DNA from: an uncultured Pseudomonas sp.
Lineage (GTDB): Bacteria > Pseudomonadota > Gammaproteobacteria > Pseudomonadales > Pseudomonadaceae
Assembly (NCBI RefSeq): GCF_946886105.1
Contig: NZ_CAMPHV010000017.1
Location: 1-64,000, forward strand
Direction: 5' to 3'
Length of the DNA: 64,000 bases
Positions within the stretch are counted from its first letter, which is position 1; each line of letters starts with the position of its first letter. Both the position numbers and the translations under genes were made by a program. Below are positions 48,738 to 59,467 of this stretch, one piece after another. The notes beneath the pieces are model-generated. The model was given only the letters and a program-made list of their open reading frames with translations, was not told the origin of the DNA and did no database searches.

Positions 48738-48764
48738 ATACAAAGACAATATATTACTTTGTAT
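48738..48764. promoter_or_regulatory. Inverted repeat operator upstream of the ArsR/BigR-like gene
   Basis: ATACAAAG (48738-48745) and CTTTGTAT (48757-48764) form a perfect inverted repeat with an 11-base AT-rich spacer (ACAATATATTA), 18 bases upstream of the start. BigR-type operators are similar AT-rich dyads. It is a likely autoregulatory site. Confidence 0.7.
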
Positions 48765-49169
48765 ATTGTTGAACAACAGCCTGCCGTCTCCTATGTTTGG
48801 CCCGCCCCAACCAGGCGCGTACCACCGCCGTGCGAACTGCCACGATCCGCTAGTTGCATTCGCCCAGGCGCGCCATAGGTTGCATGGGGTGTTCGGGGGA
48901 GAGTGGACCTGCTTGCAAGGGCCGCAATAGGTAGGGTGCGCCATGCGCACCAAGAGTCCGCAACCAGCGCTGGCGTGATGGGCTGGTGCGCACAGCCTAG
49001 GCGGCCCCGCGTCACCCTACGAGGTCAGATCCTCACACTGAAACGCCCAAGTCTGAACGCAACACACTGCTGGTACATAGCCTAAAAAAGCCCGGACCAG
49101 GGCCCGGGCTCAATTGTGCTCAACGTCGAAATGGATGCAACAGATCGACGCCGTACTGCGCTGGCGCTA
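48765..49169. other. Intergenic repeat region between the arsR-like gene and the porin gene
   Basis: No gene is supported here. A degenerate GTAGGGTGCGCCATGCGCACC-type repeat lies at 48931-49020, with outer arm GTCACCCTAC. It is followed by the porin terminator at 49084. The rest shows nothing I can name. Confidence 0.5.
49084..49111 (-). terminator. Terminator downstream of the porin gene
   Basis: GCCCGG-ACCAGG-GCCCGGGC: on minus, GAGCCCGGGCCC...GGGCTTTTTT with a T-run. It lies about 60 bases past the porin stop at 49170. Confidence 0.8.
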
Positions 49170-50435
49170 TCAGAACAGTGGCAGGGTATAGCTGACGATC
49201 AGGCGATTCTCGTCGATGTCGCGACTGAAGTTGTTGCGCACCATGGCGTTGCGCCATTTCAGGCCGAGGTTCTTCAGCGGGCCGGTCTGGACCACATAGG
49301 CGAGGTCCATATCGCGCTCCCACTCGCGGCCGTCGGATACCCCGTCGCCGCGGTCAATGTTGTCGCCGGTCAGGTAGCGGGTCATAAAGGTCAAGCCGGG
49401 GATGCCGATCGAGGCGAAGTTGAAGTCGTAACGCGCCTGCCAGGACTTTTCGTCCTTGGCGGCGAAGTTGCCGATCTGCACGTAGTTGACCAGGAACGGA
49501 TCGGTACCGTTGACATAGGCGAAGCCGGTGTCGCCGCTCATGCTCTGGTAGCCAAGGCCGAAGCTGTGGCCGCTCAGGGCATAGGTAACCATAGCGCCGA
49601 AGGCCTTGTTGTCGACATTGCTGTGACCGTCGTCGGTCGAGCGCGCGTAGCGCAGATCGGTCTTCAGCGATTGCTTGTCGCCCAGCGGCAGCACATGCAC
49701 CAGGTTGAAGGAGTGCTGCTTATACAGGTCCTCCAGGTTGCTGTAGTAGTAACCGCCGGTCAGGCTGTCGCTGAGCTTGTAGCTACCGCCGGCGAAGACG
49801 AACTCGTTGGAAACGTTCGCTGCGCTACCACCTTTGAAAGTGATACCGCTGTGGGTGTAGGTGTTCAGTTTCAGGTCTTCGTAGTCGCCGGAATTGCGGT
49901 GGTTGACCTCATCCAGATAACCGGCATCCAGGGTCAAGCCGGCGATGTCCTTGGAAACCAGCTGACCACCACGGAACACCTGCGGCAACAGACGGCCGTC
50001 GCTGGAACCGATGGCCATATTCTTCAACTGCAGCGAGCCGACTTTGAGCACGGTCTCGGAAATCTTGGCCTTGGCAGCCAGGCCGAGGTCGCCGTAGTTG
50101 TCCTGGGAGCCGCCCGATTCGAGGTCGGGCACCAGCAGGCCGCTGCCGGCGGTGCCGTCGCCGGAATCCAGCTTGAAGCCGAAGGTGCCGAGCGCGTCGA
50201 CACCGAAGCCCACAGTGCCCTCGGTGTAACCGGACTCCAAACGCAGCAGGAAGCCCTGCGCCCATTCTTCCTGCTTGGCCTGACCGTCGCCTTCGCGGAA
50301 ATCACGGTTGAAATAGAAGTTACGCGCTTCGATGCTGGCCTTGCTGTCCTTGATGAACTCGGCCTGGGCAATCTGGCTCAGGGAAACACCGAGCGTGCTG
50401 GCCGCGATAGCCAGTGCAAGGGAGGTCTTTTTCAT
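49170..50435 (-). CDS. OprD family outer membrane porin
   Basis: A 421-residue OprD/Occ-type channel. The signal peptide is MKKTSLALAIAASTLGVSLSQIAQA, cut before EFIKDSKASIEARNFYFNRDF, the classical OprD family start. Many alternating hydrophobic strands follow, and the last residues VSYTLPLF end in Phe, as in outer-membrane barrels. These porins take up small carboxylates or amino acids; the substrate cannot be told. GGAG lies 10 or 11 bases upstream of ATG 50435. It is not in an operon. Confidence 0.93.
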   Translation of the reverse strand: MKKTSLALAIAASTLGVSLSQIAQAEFIKDSKASIEARNFYFNRDFREGDGQAKQEEWAQGFLLRLESGYTEGTVGFGVDALGTFGFKLDSGDGTAGSGLLVPDLESGGSQDNYGDLGLAAKAKISETVLKVGSLQLKNMAIGSSDGRLLPQVFRGGQLVSKDIAGLTLDAGYLDEVNHRNSGDYEDLKLNTYTHSGITFKGGSAANVSNEFVFAGGSYKLSDSLTGGYYYSNLEDLYKQHSFNLVHVLPLGDKQSLKTDLRYARSTDDGHSNVDNKAFGAMVTYALSGHSFGLGYQSMSGDTGFAYVNGTDPFLVNYVQIGNFAAKDEKSWQARYDFNFASIGIPGLTFMTRYLTGDNIDRGDGVSDGREWERDMDLAYVVQTGPLKNLGLKWRNAMVRNNFSRDIDENRLIVSYTLPLF

Positions 50436-50926
50436 TGTGGTTTTTCTCCAGTGTTTTTTTATGGGCGTTGCATCGGTTCTGGCGCGCCTCCAAGAAAACA
50501 GAGGCCCACGCGCGGACCGAATTCGTCGGTTCGCCCGGACACACGCCAAGCGGCCGGCGCATTAGCGCCAACGCCATCGGGCATCGGTGGGCGAACGGGA
50601 ATCAGGGCTAAGGGGCGGAGCGCCGGGCGGGAAGCGAGGTGCAAGTGTCGGCAAGGCAACGACGGAGGCGGATGAATGTCATGGGTGCGGTCTCTTCGTT
50701 TTTATTCTGTACCGGCCAAGGCGGCCGGTTGCGTTGAAGAGCCTTAGGCAGAGACTGTGCCAAGTGCTTTAGGCGAGAAAAAACTTCTTTTATTTCAAGC
50801 AACTGGACAGATCAGAAGGATTTGAAGAGATGTTCGTCCAGCCCAGGAATAGGCGGATTTCAGCCGAGCTGAAAAAGGCCAACGGCGGATTTTCGCCAAC
50901 GGCTTTCGACCAGCCTGACCGTTCGG
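50436..50926. other. Intergenic region upstream of the porin gene
   Basis: These 491 bases hold no gene I can support. Only short frames of unusual composition occur. A small hairpin, CTGACCGTTCGGTCAG (50916-50931), overlaps the stop of the GGDEF gene and could end its transcript. An AT-rich tract (AAAAAACTTCTTTTATTTC, 50778-50797) may include a promoter for the minus-strand porin. Confidence 0.45.
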
Positions 50927-51898
50927 TCAGCCGAGTACGATCTGGTTCTTGCCTTGCCGCTTGGCCTTGTACATGGCGGCATCGGCGCGGGCGAACAGGC
51001 TATCCAGGCTGGCATCGTCGCCACGCAGATTAGCCAACCCCTGGCTAACGGTAACGCCGAAGGTCTTGCCTTCATGAGTGAAGCTCAGGCGCTGCACCTC
51101 GCGCTGCAGACGCTCGGCGATCAACATGGCCAGTTCGGACTCGCAACTGGGGAAGACCGCGGCGAACTCTTCGCCACCCACCCGACCGAACAGATCGTTG
51201 CGGCGTAGCACCGCCGCGGCGCAATAGGCCAGGCGCTGCAATACCTGGTCGCCCATCTGGTGGCCATATCGGTCGTTGATCAATTTGAAGTCGTCGACGT
51301 CGAGCAGGAGGAAGGCCAGCGGTCCACCAAACTTGTGGGCATGCTCGAACTCGCGCTGGGCACACTCGAAAAAATACCGCCGGTTGCTGCTCTGAGTCAG
51401 CACATCGACGGTGGCCAGGCGCTGCAACTCGCCCTCCAGCTGTTTCTTTTCGGTGATGTCCTCGGCGATTCCGACGACGATCTGCACCTCTTTGTCGGCG
51501 TTGCGCCGGCTGACGAAGCATTTATCGCTCAACCAGCGCAGTTGTCCGTCGGCGCGGATAATGCGGTACTCGCGCGCTTCAACGGCGCCGGTTTCCAGCA
51601 CCTTGGCAAAGCTCTCGGCGGCATATTCCATGTCATCGGGGTAAATGCTGTTGCGCCACTCGTCGTAGCCGGCGAGCAGCAGGGCCGCGGAATGGCCAAA
51701 GATATGTTCGTAGGCGGGGCTGACGTAAATCACCCGTTGCTCTTGCCAATCGAAGGCCCAGAGCACCGCGTTGACGCTGCCGAGCAAGCTGCTGAACAGT
51801 TGCTCGCGCTCTCGCAAACGCGTGACCTCTGCACGACTGTGCAGCAACGCCAGGGTCAGTTCTTCCAACTCATGCGGCACTTCGCTGAGCTCATCCAT
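50927..51898 (-). CDS. PAS-GGDEF diguanylate cyclase
   Basis: A 323-residue protein. An N-terminal coiled coil (5-33) precedes a PAS domain, about 34-150 (SVNAVLWAFDWQEQRVIYVSPAYEHIFGH, ending VVGIAEDITEKKQLEG), then a GGDEF domain, about 155-320. The active-site signature is GGEEF, intact, with VDDFKLINDRYGHQMGD before it. It therefore should make c-di-GMP in response to a PAS ligand. No transmembrane segment is visible. The ATG at 51898 is chosen, though a GTG at 51904 is possible. Confidence 0.9.
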   Translation of the reverse strand: MDELSEVPHELEELTLALLHSRAEVTRLREREQLFSSLLGSVNAVLWAFDWQEQRVIYVSPAYEHIFGHSAALLLAGYDEWRNSIYPDDMEYAAESFAKVLETGAVEAREYRIIRADGQLRWLSDKCFVSRRNADKEVQIVVGIAEDITEKKQLEGELQRLATVDVLTQSSNRRYFFECAQREFEHAHKFGGPLAFLLLDVDDFKLINDRYGHQMGDQVLQRLAYCAAAVLRRNDLFGRVGGEEFAAVFPSCESELAMLIAERLQREVQRLSFTHEGKTFGVTVSQGLANLRGDDASLDSLFARADAAMYKAKRQGKNQIVLG

Positions 51899-52025
51899 AA
51901 TCACCGCCAGGAGAATATGGGTGATAAGGGCAACGGGGTTGCCTGCACAGAAATATCACCCGTTCTCTCAAGACCGCCTTATGGCCCGAAAGTTCGGGTG
52001 TTGCCGCTGCACATAACGCTTTTGC

Positions 52026-52397
52026 TTACTTGATCAAACGCCAGGCGAAAGGGTAGCGATACGCTTGGCCTTCATTGGCCTTGATCCCGGCGATTATCGT
52101 CAGCACCAGCGCCCCGATGCCGACCAGCAGCAACAGCGGGAAGCCGATCAGGACGGCCATCAGCACGAAGCACAGGACCATCGCCAGCGCCACGCTGATC
52201 TGAAAGTTCAGCGCTTCCTTGCCCTGCTCGTCGATGAAAGGATCGAGGTCCTTCTTGATCTGCCAAACGATCAGCGGGCCGAGCAGGTTGCCGAACGGGA
52301 ACACCAGACCGAAAAAGGCCGCGAAATGGCAGAACATCGCCCATTGCCGGGCTTCCTGGCTGGGCATCGGCTGCGGGGTTTGCGAGTCGTCAGTCAC
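52026..52397 (-). CDS. DUF4870 membrane protein
   Basis: A 123-residue protein with three hydrophobic helices (CHFAAFFGLVFPFGNLLGPLIVW, SVALAMVLCFVLMAVLIGFPLLLL and LVLTIIAGIKA). The DUF4870/YqgB motif IKKDLDPFIDEQGKEALNFQ lies between them. Function unknown. GTG start at 52397, with AAGGAG five to seven bases upstream. It lies between the diguanylate cyclase gene and rph, as PA5333 does beside rph in P. aeruginosa. Confidence 0.85.
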   Translation of the reverse strand: MTDDSQTPQPMPSQEARQWAMFCHFAAFFGLVFPFGNLLGPLIVWQIKKDLDPFIDEQGKEALNFQISVALAMVLCFVLMAVLIGFPLLLLVGIGALVLTIIAGIKANEGQAYRYPFAWRLIK

Positions 52398-52492
52398 GCT
52401 GTCTCTCCTTGGGATCCATTGAAAATCACTGCGACAGAGCAGGCGAACGACAAAGGTTGCGTCGCCTTGCGGGACGGACGACCCGAAGGCAA

Positions 52493-53215
52493 TCAGTCCG
52501 CCAATGCCGCCTGTTGCAACTCGAACAGTTCGGCCATGCCCTTCTGCGCCAAGGCCAGCATGGCATTCAACTCCAGCGGCTGGAAGGGCGCGCCTTCGGC
52601 GGTGCCCTGCACTTCGATAAAGCCACCGGCGCTGGTCATCACCACATTGAGGTCGGTTTCCGCGGCCGAGTCTTCCAGGTAATCCAGGTCGAGTACCGGC
52701 TCGCCTTGATACATGCCCACCGAAACGGCGGCGATCATTTGCTTGAGCGGGTCGCCGCCTTTCAGGCCGCCACGTTTCTTGATCACTTTCAGCGCGTCGA
52801 TCAACGCCACCATGGCGCCGGTGATGGACGCGGTACGGGTGCCGCCGTCGGCCTGGATCACATCGCAGTCGACATACAGCGTGTTTTCGCCGAGTTTGGA
52901 CATGTCCAGCGCGGCGCGCAGCGAACGGCCGATCAGACGCTGGATCTCCAAGGTGCGGCCGCCCTGCTTGCCGCGGCTGGCCTCGCGCTGATTGCGCTCG
53001 CCGGTAGCGCGCGGCAGCATGCCGTACTCGGCGGTCAACCAGCCCTGCCCCTGGCCCTTGAGGAAGCGCGGCACCCCGGACTCGACACTGACCGTGCAAA
53101 TCACCTTGGTGTCGCCGAACTCCACCAATACCGAGCCCTCGGCATGCTTGGTGTAGTTGCGAGTAATGCGGATCGAACGCAACTGATCGGCGGCGCGGCC
53201 ACTGGGACGTTTCAT
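52493..53215 (-). CDS. rph: Ribonuclease PH
   Basis: A 240-residue phosphorolytic 3'-5' exoribonuclease that trims tRNA 3' ends. It begins [28 protein letters not shown]. It has [39 protein letters not shown] (phosphate/RNA binding) and [24 protein letters not shown]. The start at 53215 matches family length. It is divergent from yicC across 245 bases. Confidence 0.97.
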   Translation of the reverse strand: MKRPSGRAADQLRSIRITRNYTKHAEGSVLVEFGDTKVICTVSVESGVPRFLKGQGQGWLTAEYGMLPRATGERNQREASRGKQGGRTLEIQRLIGRSLRAALDMSKLGENTLYVDCDVIQADGGTRTASITGAMVALIDALKVIKKRGGLKGGDPLKQMIAAVSVGMYQGEPVLDLDYLEDSAAETDLNVVMTSAGGFIEVQGTAEGAPFQPLELNAMLALAQKGMAELFELQQAALAD

Positions 53216-53460
53216 CAAAAAATACCTGTTCTCGGGAAAAAATCTGCCGCGCATTATAGGGCGCCCCGCTCGGCCACGACACGACCAATTGGGAGCGACC
53301 GACGCACTGCGCTACAATCCTGCACCCTTTATCCATGAAAGTCGCGCCGCAGCGCCTTTTCCAGCGGGCTTAGCGCCGGGCCGGAGCAATCGCCGATCGG
53401 CGCCGGTTTTCATGAGTCCGCATGCCCTTTAAGGTATACCCGTCACGAGAGGTTAGCCCC

Positions 53461-55092
<1,632 letters not shown>

Positions 55093-55219
55093 ATCGGCGG
55101 TGTATTTTCTTGCCGCTTGTAGCTTAAAGCTTGCGGCTGCCCCACGGGCTTAACTAGACTATCCAGTCCGCTCGCCCATTCGGGCCCAGTTTTATTACGC
55201 ATTTGTTACGAGGAACACC

Positions 55220-55483
55220 ATGGCCCGCGTTACCGTCGAAGATTGCCTGGACCACGTTGATAACCGCTTCGAGCTGGTCATGCTCGCTACCAAGCGCTCG
55301 CGCCAACTCGCCACCGGCGGCAAAGAGCCGAAGCTCGCCTGGGAGAACGACAAGCCGACCGTGGTCGCCCTGCGCGAAATCGCCGCTGGCCTGATGAACT
55401 ACGATGTCATCGCCGAAGAAGACATCGTCGAAGAAGAACCGCTGTTCGCCGCATTCGAGGAAGAGGCCAACGAGCCTCTGTAA
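55220..55483 (+). CDS. rpoZ: RNA polymerase omega subunit
   Basis: An 87-residue omega subunit. It begins [34 protein letters not shown], with the conserved core [10 protein letters not shown]. It assists assembly of the beta' subunit and is part of the ppGpp site. It is 60 bases upstream of spoT, the ppGpp hydrolase/synthetase, as usual. Confidence 0.98.
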   Translation: MARVTVEDCLDHVDNRFELVMLATKRSRQLATGGKEPKLAWENDKPTVVALREIAAGLMNYDVIAEEDIVEEEPLFAAFEEEANEPL

Positions 55484-55543
55484 GTTTATGGCCGGTCGAA
55501 GCCGCGCGGCGCAGGACCATCGGAATCGGCAGGGGGATCGCCC

Positions 55544-57652
55544 ATGCCGAGCATAGATGCCCTCGCCGATCGACTTGCCGATTACCTCGATAGCGACCAG
55601 GTCAACCTGGTCCGCCGCGCCTATTTCTACGCCGAACAAGCCCACGACGGCCAGCGCCGCCGTAGCGGCGAAGCCTACGTCACCCATCCCCTGGCGGTGG
55701 CGAGCATCCTTGCCGACATGCACATGGACCATCAGAGCCTGATGGCCGCGATGCTGCATGACGTGATCGAAGACACCGGCATCGCCAAGGAAGCGCTCAA
55801 CGCGCAGTTCGGCGAAACCGTGGCCGAACTGGTCGACGGGGTCAGCAAGCTGACCCAGATGAACTTCGAGACCAAAGCCGAGGCGCAAGCCGAGAACTTC
55901 CAGAAGATGGCCATGGCCATGGCCCGCGATATCCGCGTGATCCTGGTCAAGCTGGCCGACCGCCTGCACAACATGCGCACCCTCGAGGTGCTGTCCGGCG
56001 AGAAGCGCCGGCGCATCGCCAAGGAAACCCTGGAAATCTACGCGCCCATCGCCAACCGCCTGGGCATGCACAGCATGCATGTGGAATTCGAGGACCTGGG
56101 TTTCAAGGCGATGCACCCGATGCGCTCCGAGCACATCCGCGCCGCGGTGAAACGCGCCCGCGGCAATCGCAAGGAGATCGTCAACAAGATCGAAGAGTCG
56201 CTGACCCATTGCCTGGCCCGCGAAGGCCTGGAAGGCGAAGTGCTCGGCCGCGAGAAGCACATCTACGGGATTTACCAGAAGATGCGCGGCAAGCGCCGCG
56301 CCTTCAACGAAATAATGGATGTCTACGGCTTCCGCATCATCGTCGACAAGGTCGATACCTGCTACCGCGTGCTCGGCGCCGTGCACAACCTGTACAAGCC
56401 ACTGCCGGGGCGCTTCAAGGATTACATCGCGATTCCCAAGGCAAACGGCTACCAGTCGCTGCACACCACGCTGTTCGGCATGCACGGCGTGCCGATCGAG
56501 ATCCAGATCCGCACCCGCGAAATGGAAGAGATGGCCAACAACGGCATCGCCGCGCACTGGCTGTACAAATCCAACGAAGAAGACCAGCCCAAGGGCACCC
56601 ACGCCCGCGCCCGGCAATGGGTTAAGGGCGTGCTGGAAATGCAGCAGCGCGCCGGCAACTCGCTGGAATTCATCGAGAGCGTGAAGATCGACCTGTTCCC
56701 CGACGAGGTCTACGTGTTCACGCCCAAGGGCCGCATCATGGAGCTGCCGAAGGGTTCCACCGCGGTCGATTTCGCCTATGCGGTGCACACCGACGTCGGC
56801 AATACCTGCATCGCCTGCCGCATCAACCGGCGCCTGGCGCCGCTCTCCGAACCGCTGCAAAGCGGCGCCACCGTGGAAATCGTCAGCGCCCCCGGCGCCC
56901 GGCCGAATCCGGCCTGGCTGAATTTCGTGGTCACCGGCAAGGCGCGCACGCATATCCGTCACGCGCTCAAGCTGCAGCGCCGTTCGGAGTCGATCAGCCT
57001 CGGCGAGCGCCTGCTGAACAAGGTCCTCGGCGGCTTCGACAGCCATATCGACAAGCTCTCGCCCGAGCGGGTGCAAGCGGTGCTCGCCGAGTATCGGCAG
57101 AGCGCGCTGGAAGACCTGCTCGAAGATATCGGCCTGGGCAATCGCATGGCCTATGTGGTCGCGCGTCGGTTGCTCAGCGAAAGTGGCGAAGAGCTGCCGA
57201 GCCCGGAAGGCCCGTTGGCGATTCGCGGCACTGAAGGTTTGGTACTGAGTTACGCCAAGTGCTGCACGCCGATTCCCGGCGACCCCATCGTCGGCCATCT
57301 GTCGGCCGGCAAGGGCATGGTCGTGCACCTGGATACCTGTCGCAATATCGGCGAAGTGCGGCACAACCCGGAAAAATGCATCCAGTTGTCCTGGGCCAAG
57401 GACGTGGTCGGCGAGTTCAATGTCGAACTGCGCATCGAGCTGGAACACCAACGCGGCCTGATCGCCCTGCTGGCCGGCAGCGTCAACGCCGCCGACGGCA
57501 ATATCGAGAAGATCAGCATGGACGAGCGCGACGGCCGGATCAGCGTCGTGCAACTGGTGGTCAGCGTGCATGACCGCGTACACCTGGCGCGGGTGATCAA
57601 GAAGCTGCGGGCGATCAAAGGCGTCGTGCACATCTCCCGCGTACGCGCCTAG
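55544..57652 (+). CDS. spoT: Bifunctional (p)ppGpp synthetase/hydrolase SpoT
   Basis: A 702-residue RSH protein, the E. coli SpoT length. The HD hydrolase domain includes HPLAVASILADMH and LHDVIEDT (His72, Asp73, Glu76/Asp77). The synthetase domain has KDYIAIPKANGYQSLHT. TGS is DEVYVFTPKGRIMELPKGS, and an alpha-helical/CC domain contains AKCCTPIPGD. The C-terminal ACT domain ends VVHISRVRA. It makes and degrades the starvation alarmone. Gene order after it differs from P. aeruginosa, where ridA and recG follow. Confidence 0.97.
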   Translation: MPSIDALADRLADYLDSDQVNLVRRAYFYAEQAHDGQRRRSGEAYVTHPLAVASILADMHMDHQSLMAAMLHDVIEDTGIAKEALNAQFGETVAELVDGVSKLTQMNFETKAEAQAENFQKMAMAMARDIRVILVKLADRLHNMRTLEVLSGEKRRRIAKETLEIYAPIANRLGMHSMHVEFEDLGFKAMHPMRSEHIRAAVKRARGNRKEIVNKIEESLTHCLAREGLEGEVLGREKHIYGIYQKMRGKRRAFNEIMDVYGFRIIVDKVDTCYRVLGAVHNLYKPLPGRFKDYIAIPKANGYQSLHTTLFGMHGVPIEIQIRTREMEEMANNGIAAHWLYKSNEEDQPKGTHARARQWVKGVLEMQQRAGNSLEFIESVKIDLFPDEVYVFTPKGRIMELPKGSTAVDFAYAVHTDVGNTCIACRINRRLAPLSEPLQSGATVEIVSAPGARPNPAWLNFVVTGKARTHIRHALKLQRRSESISLGERLLNKVLGGFDSHIDKLSPERVQAVLAEYRQSALEDLLEDIGLGNRMAYVVARRLLSESGEELPSPEGPLAIRGTEGLVLSYAKCCTPIPGDPIVGHLSAGKGMVVHLDTCRNIGEVRHNPEKCIQLSWAKDVVGEFNVELRIELEHQRGLIALLAGSVNAADGNIEKISMDERDGRISVVQLVVSVHDRVHLARVIKKLRAIKGVVHISRVRA

Positions 57653-58023
57653 CGGAAGACCGCTGAAAACTACCTGCTAAGCCCCTGCCCTCTTCTATTA
57701 AATCTGCCATCCCTCGGTGGACAAGGCTTCGCCACGTCCACCCTATAAAACGCACCCCGCATCTCTCCCGCCACTTGCCTTACTTGTCCTAAACCCCGCG
57801 CCAGCGCTTGCGCCGGCTTGGCCCTTGCGTGCGCGCAACGCACCAGCGAAGGGCGATTGGCGGGGAAAACAGGCTTGACCACTGGGTCATAAACGCCCGC
57901 GATTTGCCGTTTAAAAACAGTCGCCTATGGCGATTTCCGCGTTCCCTGGCACGGCCGGTGCACCTTTCAAAGCAGGCGTTATGTCCTGTTAGTACAAGTT
58001 GCCCAACCGACAAGGGGAAGACT
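57653..58023. other. Intergenic region spoT/ABC transporter operon
   Basis: These 371 bases hold no supported gene. At 57713-57745 there is an inverted repeat, GGTGGAC(57716)...GTCCACC(57742), related to that at 5331. The operon promoter should lie between about 57880 and 58010, and a ribosome site, AAGGGGAAG, sits just before the ATG at 58024. I see no strong dyad that would be an obvious GntR site. Confidence 0.5.
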
Positions 58024-59394
58024 ATGCACAACCCAAACAGCCTGTTCACCACCCTGCTCTTCGGCTCGATTCTGTTGTTCGGCGGCCCGGCCGCCGCGGA
58101 AAAAATCACCATTGGCATCGGCCATCAGAGCATGGTCACCAACACCGTTTCCGGCGGCATCGTGCTGGAGAAACTCAAGCTGATCGAAAAATACCTGCCA
58201 ACCACCGGCAAGTACGCCGACGCCAGCTATACCCTCGAATTCCGCGACTACGATTCCGGCCCGCCGATCACCAACCAGATGCTCGCCGGCAAGTTGGATT
58301 TCGGCGTGATGGGCGATTACCCGCTGATCGTCAACGGCGCCAAGTTCCAGGAAACCGGCAAGCAGCAGAGCCGCCTTATCGCGGTAACCGGCTACAACCT
58401 CAAGGGCACCGGCAACGCCATCGTAGTACCGGCCGCGTCTTCGGTGCAGTCGCTGGCGGACCTCGCCGGCAAGACCATCTCGGTGCCGGTGGGCAGCGCC
58501 GCCTGGGGCATGACGCTCAAGGCGCTGCGCGACGCCGACCTGTTCGACAAGGTCAGCATCGCCAACCAGAGCCCGCCAGTGGGCGCGGCCAATATCGCCT
58601 CCGGCAAGATCGACGCCCACGCCGATTTCTGCCCCTGGTCGGAGATCATGGAATTCCGCGGCACCGCGCGAAAAATCTTCGACGGCAGCGAGGCCGGCGT
58701 GCCGACCTTCCACGGCATCGTGGTGCGCGACGAATTCGCCAAGCAGTACCCGGAAGTGGTCGAGGCGGTGCTGATGGCCACCCTGGAAGCGCAGCGCTGG
58801 ATTCAGGACGACCCGATGCGCGCTGCGACCCAGGTCGCCGAATGGACCGGCGCGGAGAAGGAGGTGCTCTACCTCTACTTCAGCAACGGCGGCATTTCCA
58901 CCATGGAAGCCAGTATCAAGCCGCAATGGGTCGAGGCGCTGAAGTACGACCATGCACTGCTACAGAAAGAAATGAAGATTCCCGACCTGGATTTCGCCAC
59001 CTGGATCGACGCCAGCTACCTGAAGAAAGCCTATGCCGCCAGCGGTCTGGACTACGACGCCATGGTCGCCAGTGTAGTGACGTCAGAGCCGCGCAACCCG
59101 GCGCTGAAACCGGCGGAAATATGGTTCAAGGACAAGGGTGTGGTCGCCTACGACAGCGTCGCCGCCATGCTCGCCGCGGCCGAGGTCGCCAAGGCCGGCG
59201 GCCAGGCGATCAACAGCACCTACGTCTACGACAACCTCACGGGGCTCAAGCTGTTCGGCAAGGCCGCCTACCTGGTCAAGGACAAGAACGGCGAAGTGCT
59301 GGCCTTTATGAAGAAAGCCGACTCGCAGCAGCACATCGCCCAGCACGGCGGCACTGCGCTGCTGAGCGCCGAACCGCTGGCCATGTTGCCCTGA
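58024..59394 (+). CDS. NitT/TauT-type substrate-binding protein with NosL-like C-terminal domain
   Basis: A 456-residue periplasmic protein. The signal peptide (MHNPNSLFTTLLFGSILLFGGPAAA) precedes a SsuA/NMT1-like binding domain, about 27-345 (LDFGVMGDYPLIVNG, LAGKTISVPVGSAAWG, IASGKIDAHADFCPW). This is followed by about 95 extra residues, 362-455. The extension (WFKDKGVVAYDSVAAML, YVYDNLTGLKLFGKAAYLV, QQHIAQHGGTALL) reads like a NosL domain, normally a copper-binding accessory protein for nitrous oxide reductase. No permease-dedicated substrate can be told. Confidence 0.8.
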   Translation: MHNPNSLFTTLLFGSILLFGGPAAAEKITIGIGHQSMVTNTVSGGIVLEKLKLIEKYLPTTGKYADASYTLEFRDYDSGPPITNQMLAGKLDFGVMGDYPLIVNGAKFQETGKQQSRLIAVTGYNLKGTGNAIVVPAASSVQSLADLAGKTISVPVGSAAWGMTLKALRDADLFDKVSIANQSPPVGAANIASGKIDAHADFCPWSEIMEFRGTARKIFDGSEAGVPTFHGIVVRDEFAKQYPEVVEAVLMATLEAQRWIQDDPMRAATQVAEWTGAEKEVLYLYFSNGGISTMEASIKPQWVEALKYDHALLQKEMKIPDLDFATWIDASYLKKAYAASGLDYDAMVASVVTSEPRNPALKPAEIWFKDKGVVAYDSVAAMLAAAEVAKAGGQAINSTYVYDNLTGLKLFGKAAYLVKDKNGEVLAFMKKADSQQHIAQHGGTALLSAEPLAMLP

Positions 59395-59423
59395 TCCGCC
59401 TGAGCGCCCTACGCGCCGCAGAA

Positions 59424-59449
59424 CGCGGGGCGCGGGGCGCGGGGCGCGC
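59424..59449. repeat. Tandem 7-bp repeat CGCGGGG between the SBP and permease genes
   Basis: CGCGGGG occurs three times exactly (59424-59444) plus a partial copy, in the 73-base gap. It lies just upstream of the permease ribosome site and could vary in length by slippage. Confidence 0.75.
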
Positions 59450-59467
59450 CTGAGCCGAGGATTGACC

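Noticed and set aside
49116..50675. 519-codon frame on the plus strand opposite the porin
   Set aside because: The porin has a signal peptide, family motifs and C-terminal Phe. The antisense frame has no motif and arises from codon bias.
50608..50802. Short minus-strand frame upstream of the porin (64 codons)
   Set aside because: No ribosome site or family; low confidence that it is translated.
55154..57631. 825-codon open frame antisense to rpoZ-spoT
   Set aside because: It is the reverse-strand shadow of a GC-rich coding region. Its composition is His/Ala/Leu-rich without recognisable domains, while rpoZ and spoT are certain.
59424..59449. Tandem repeat taken as a CRISPR array
   Set aside because: Units are 7 bases with no spacers, so it is a simple tandem repeat.
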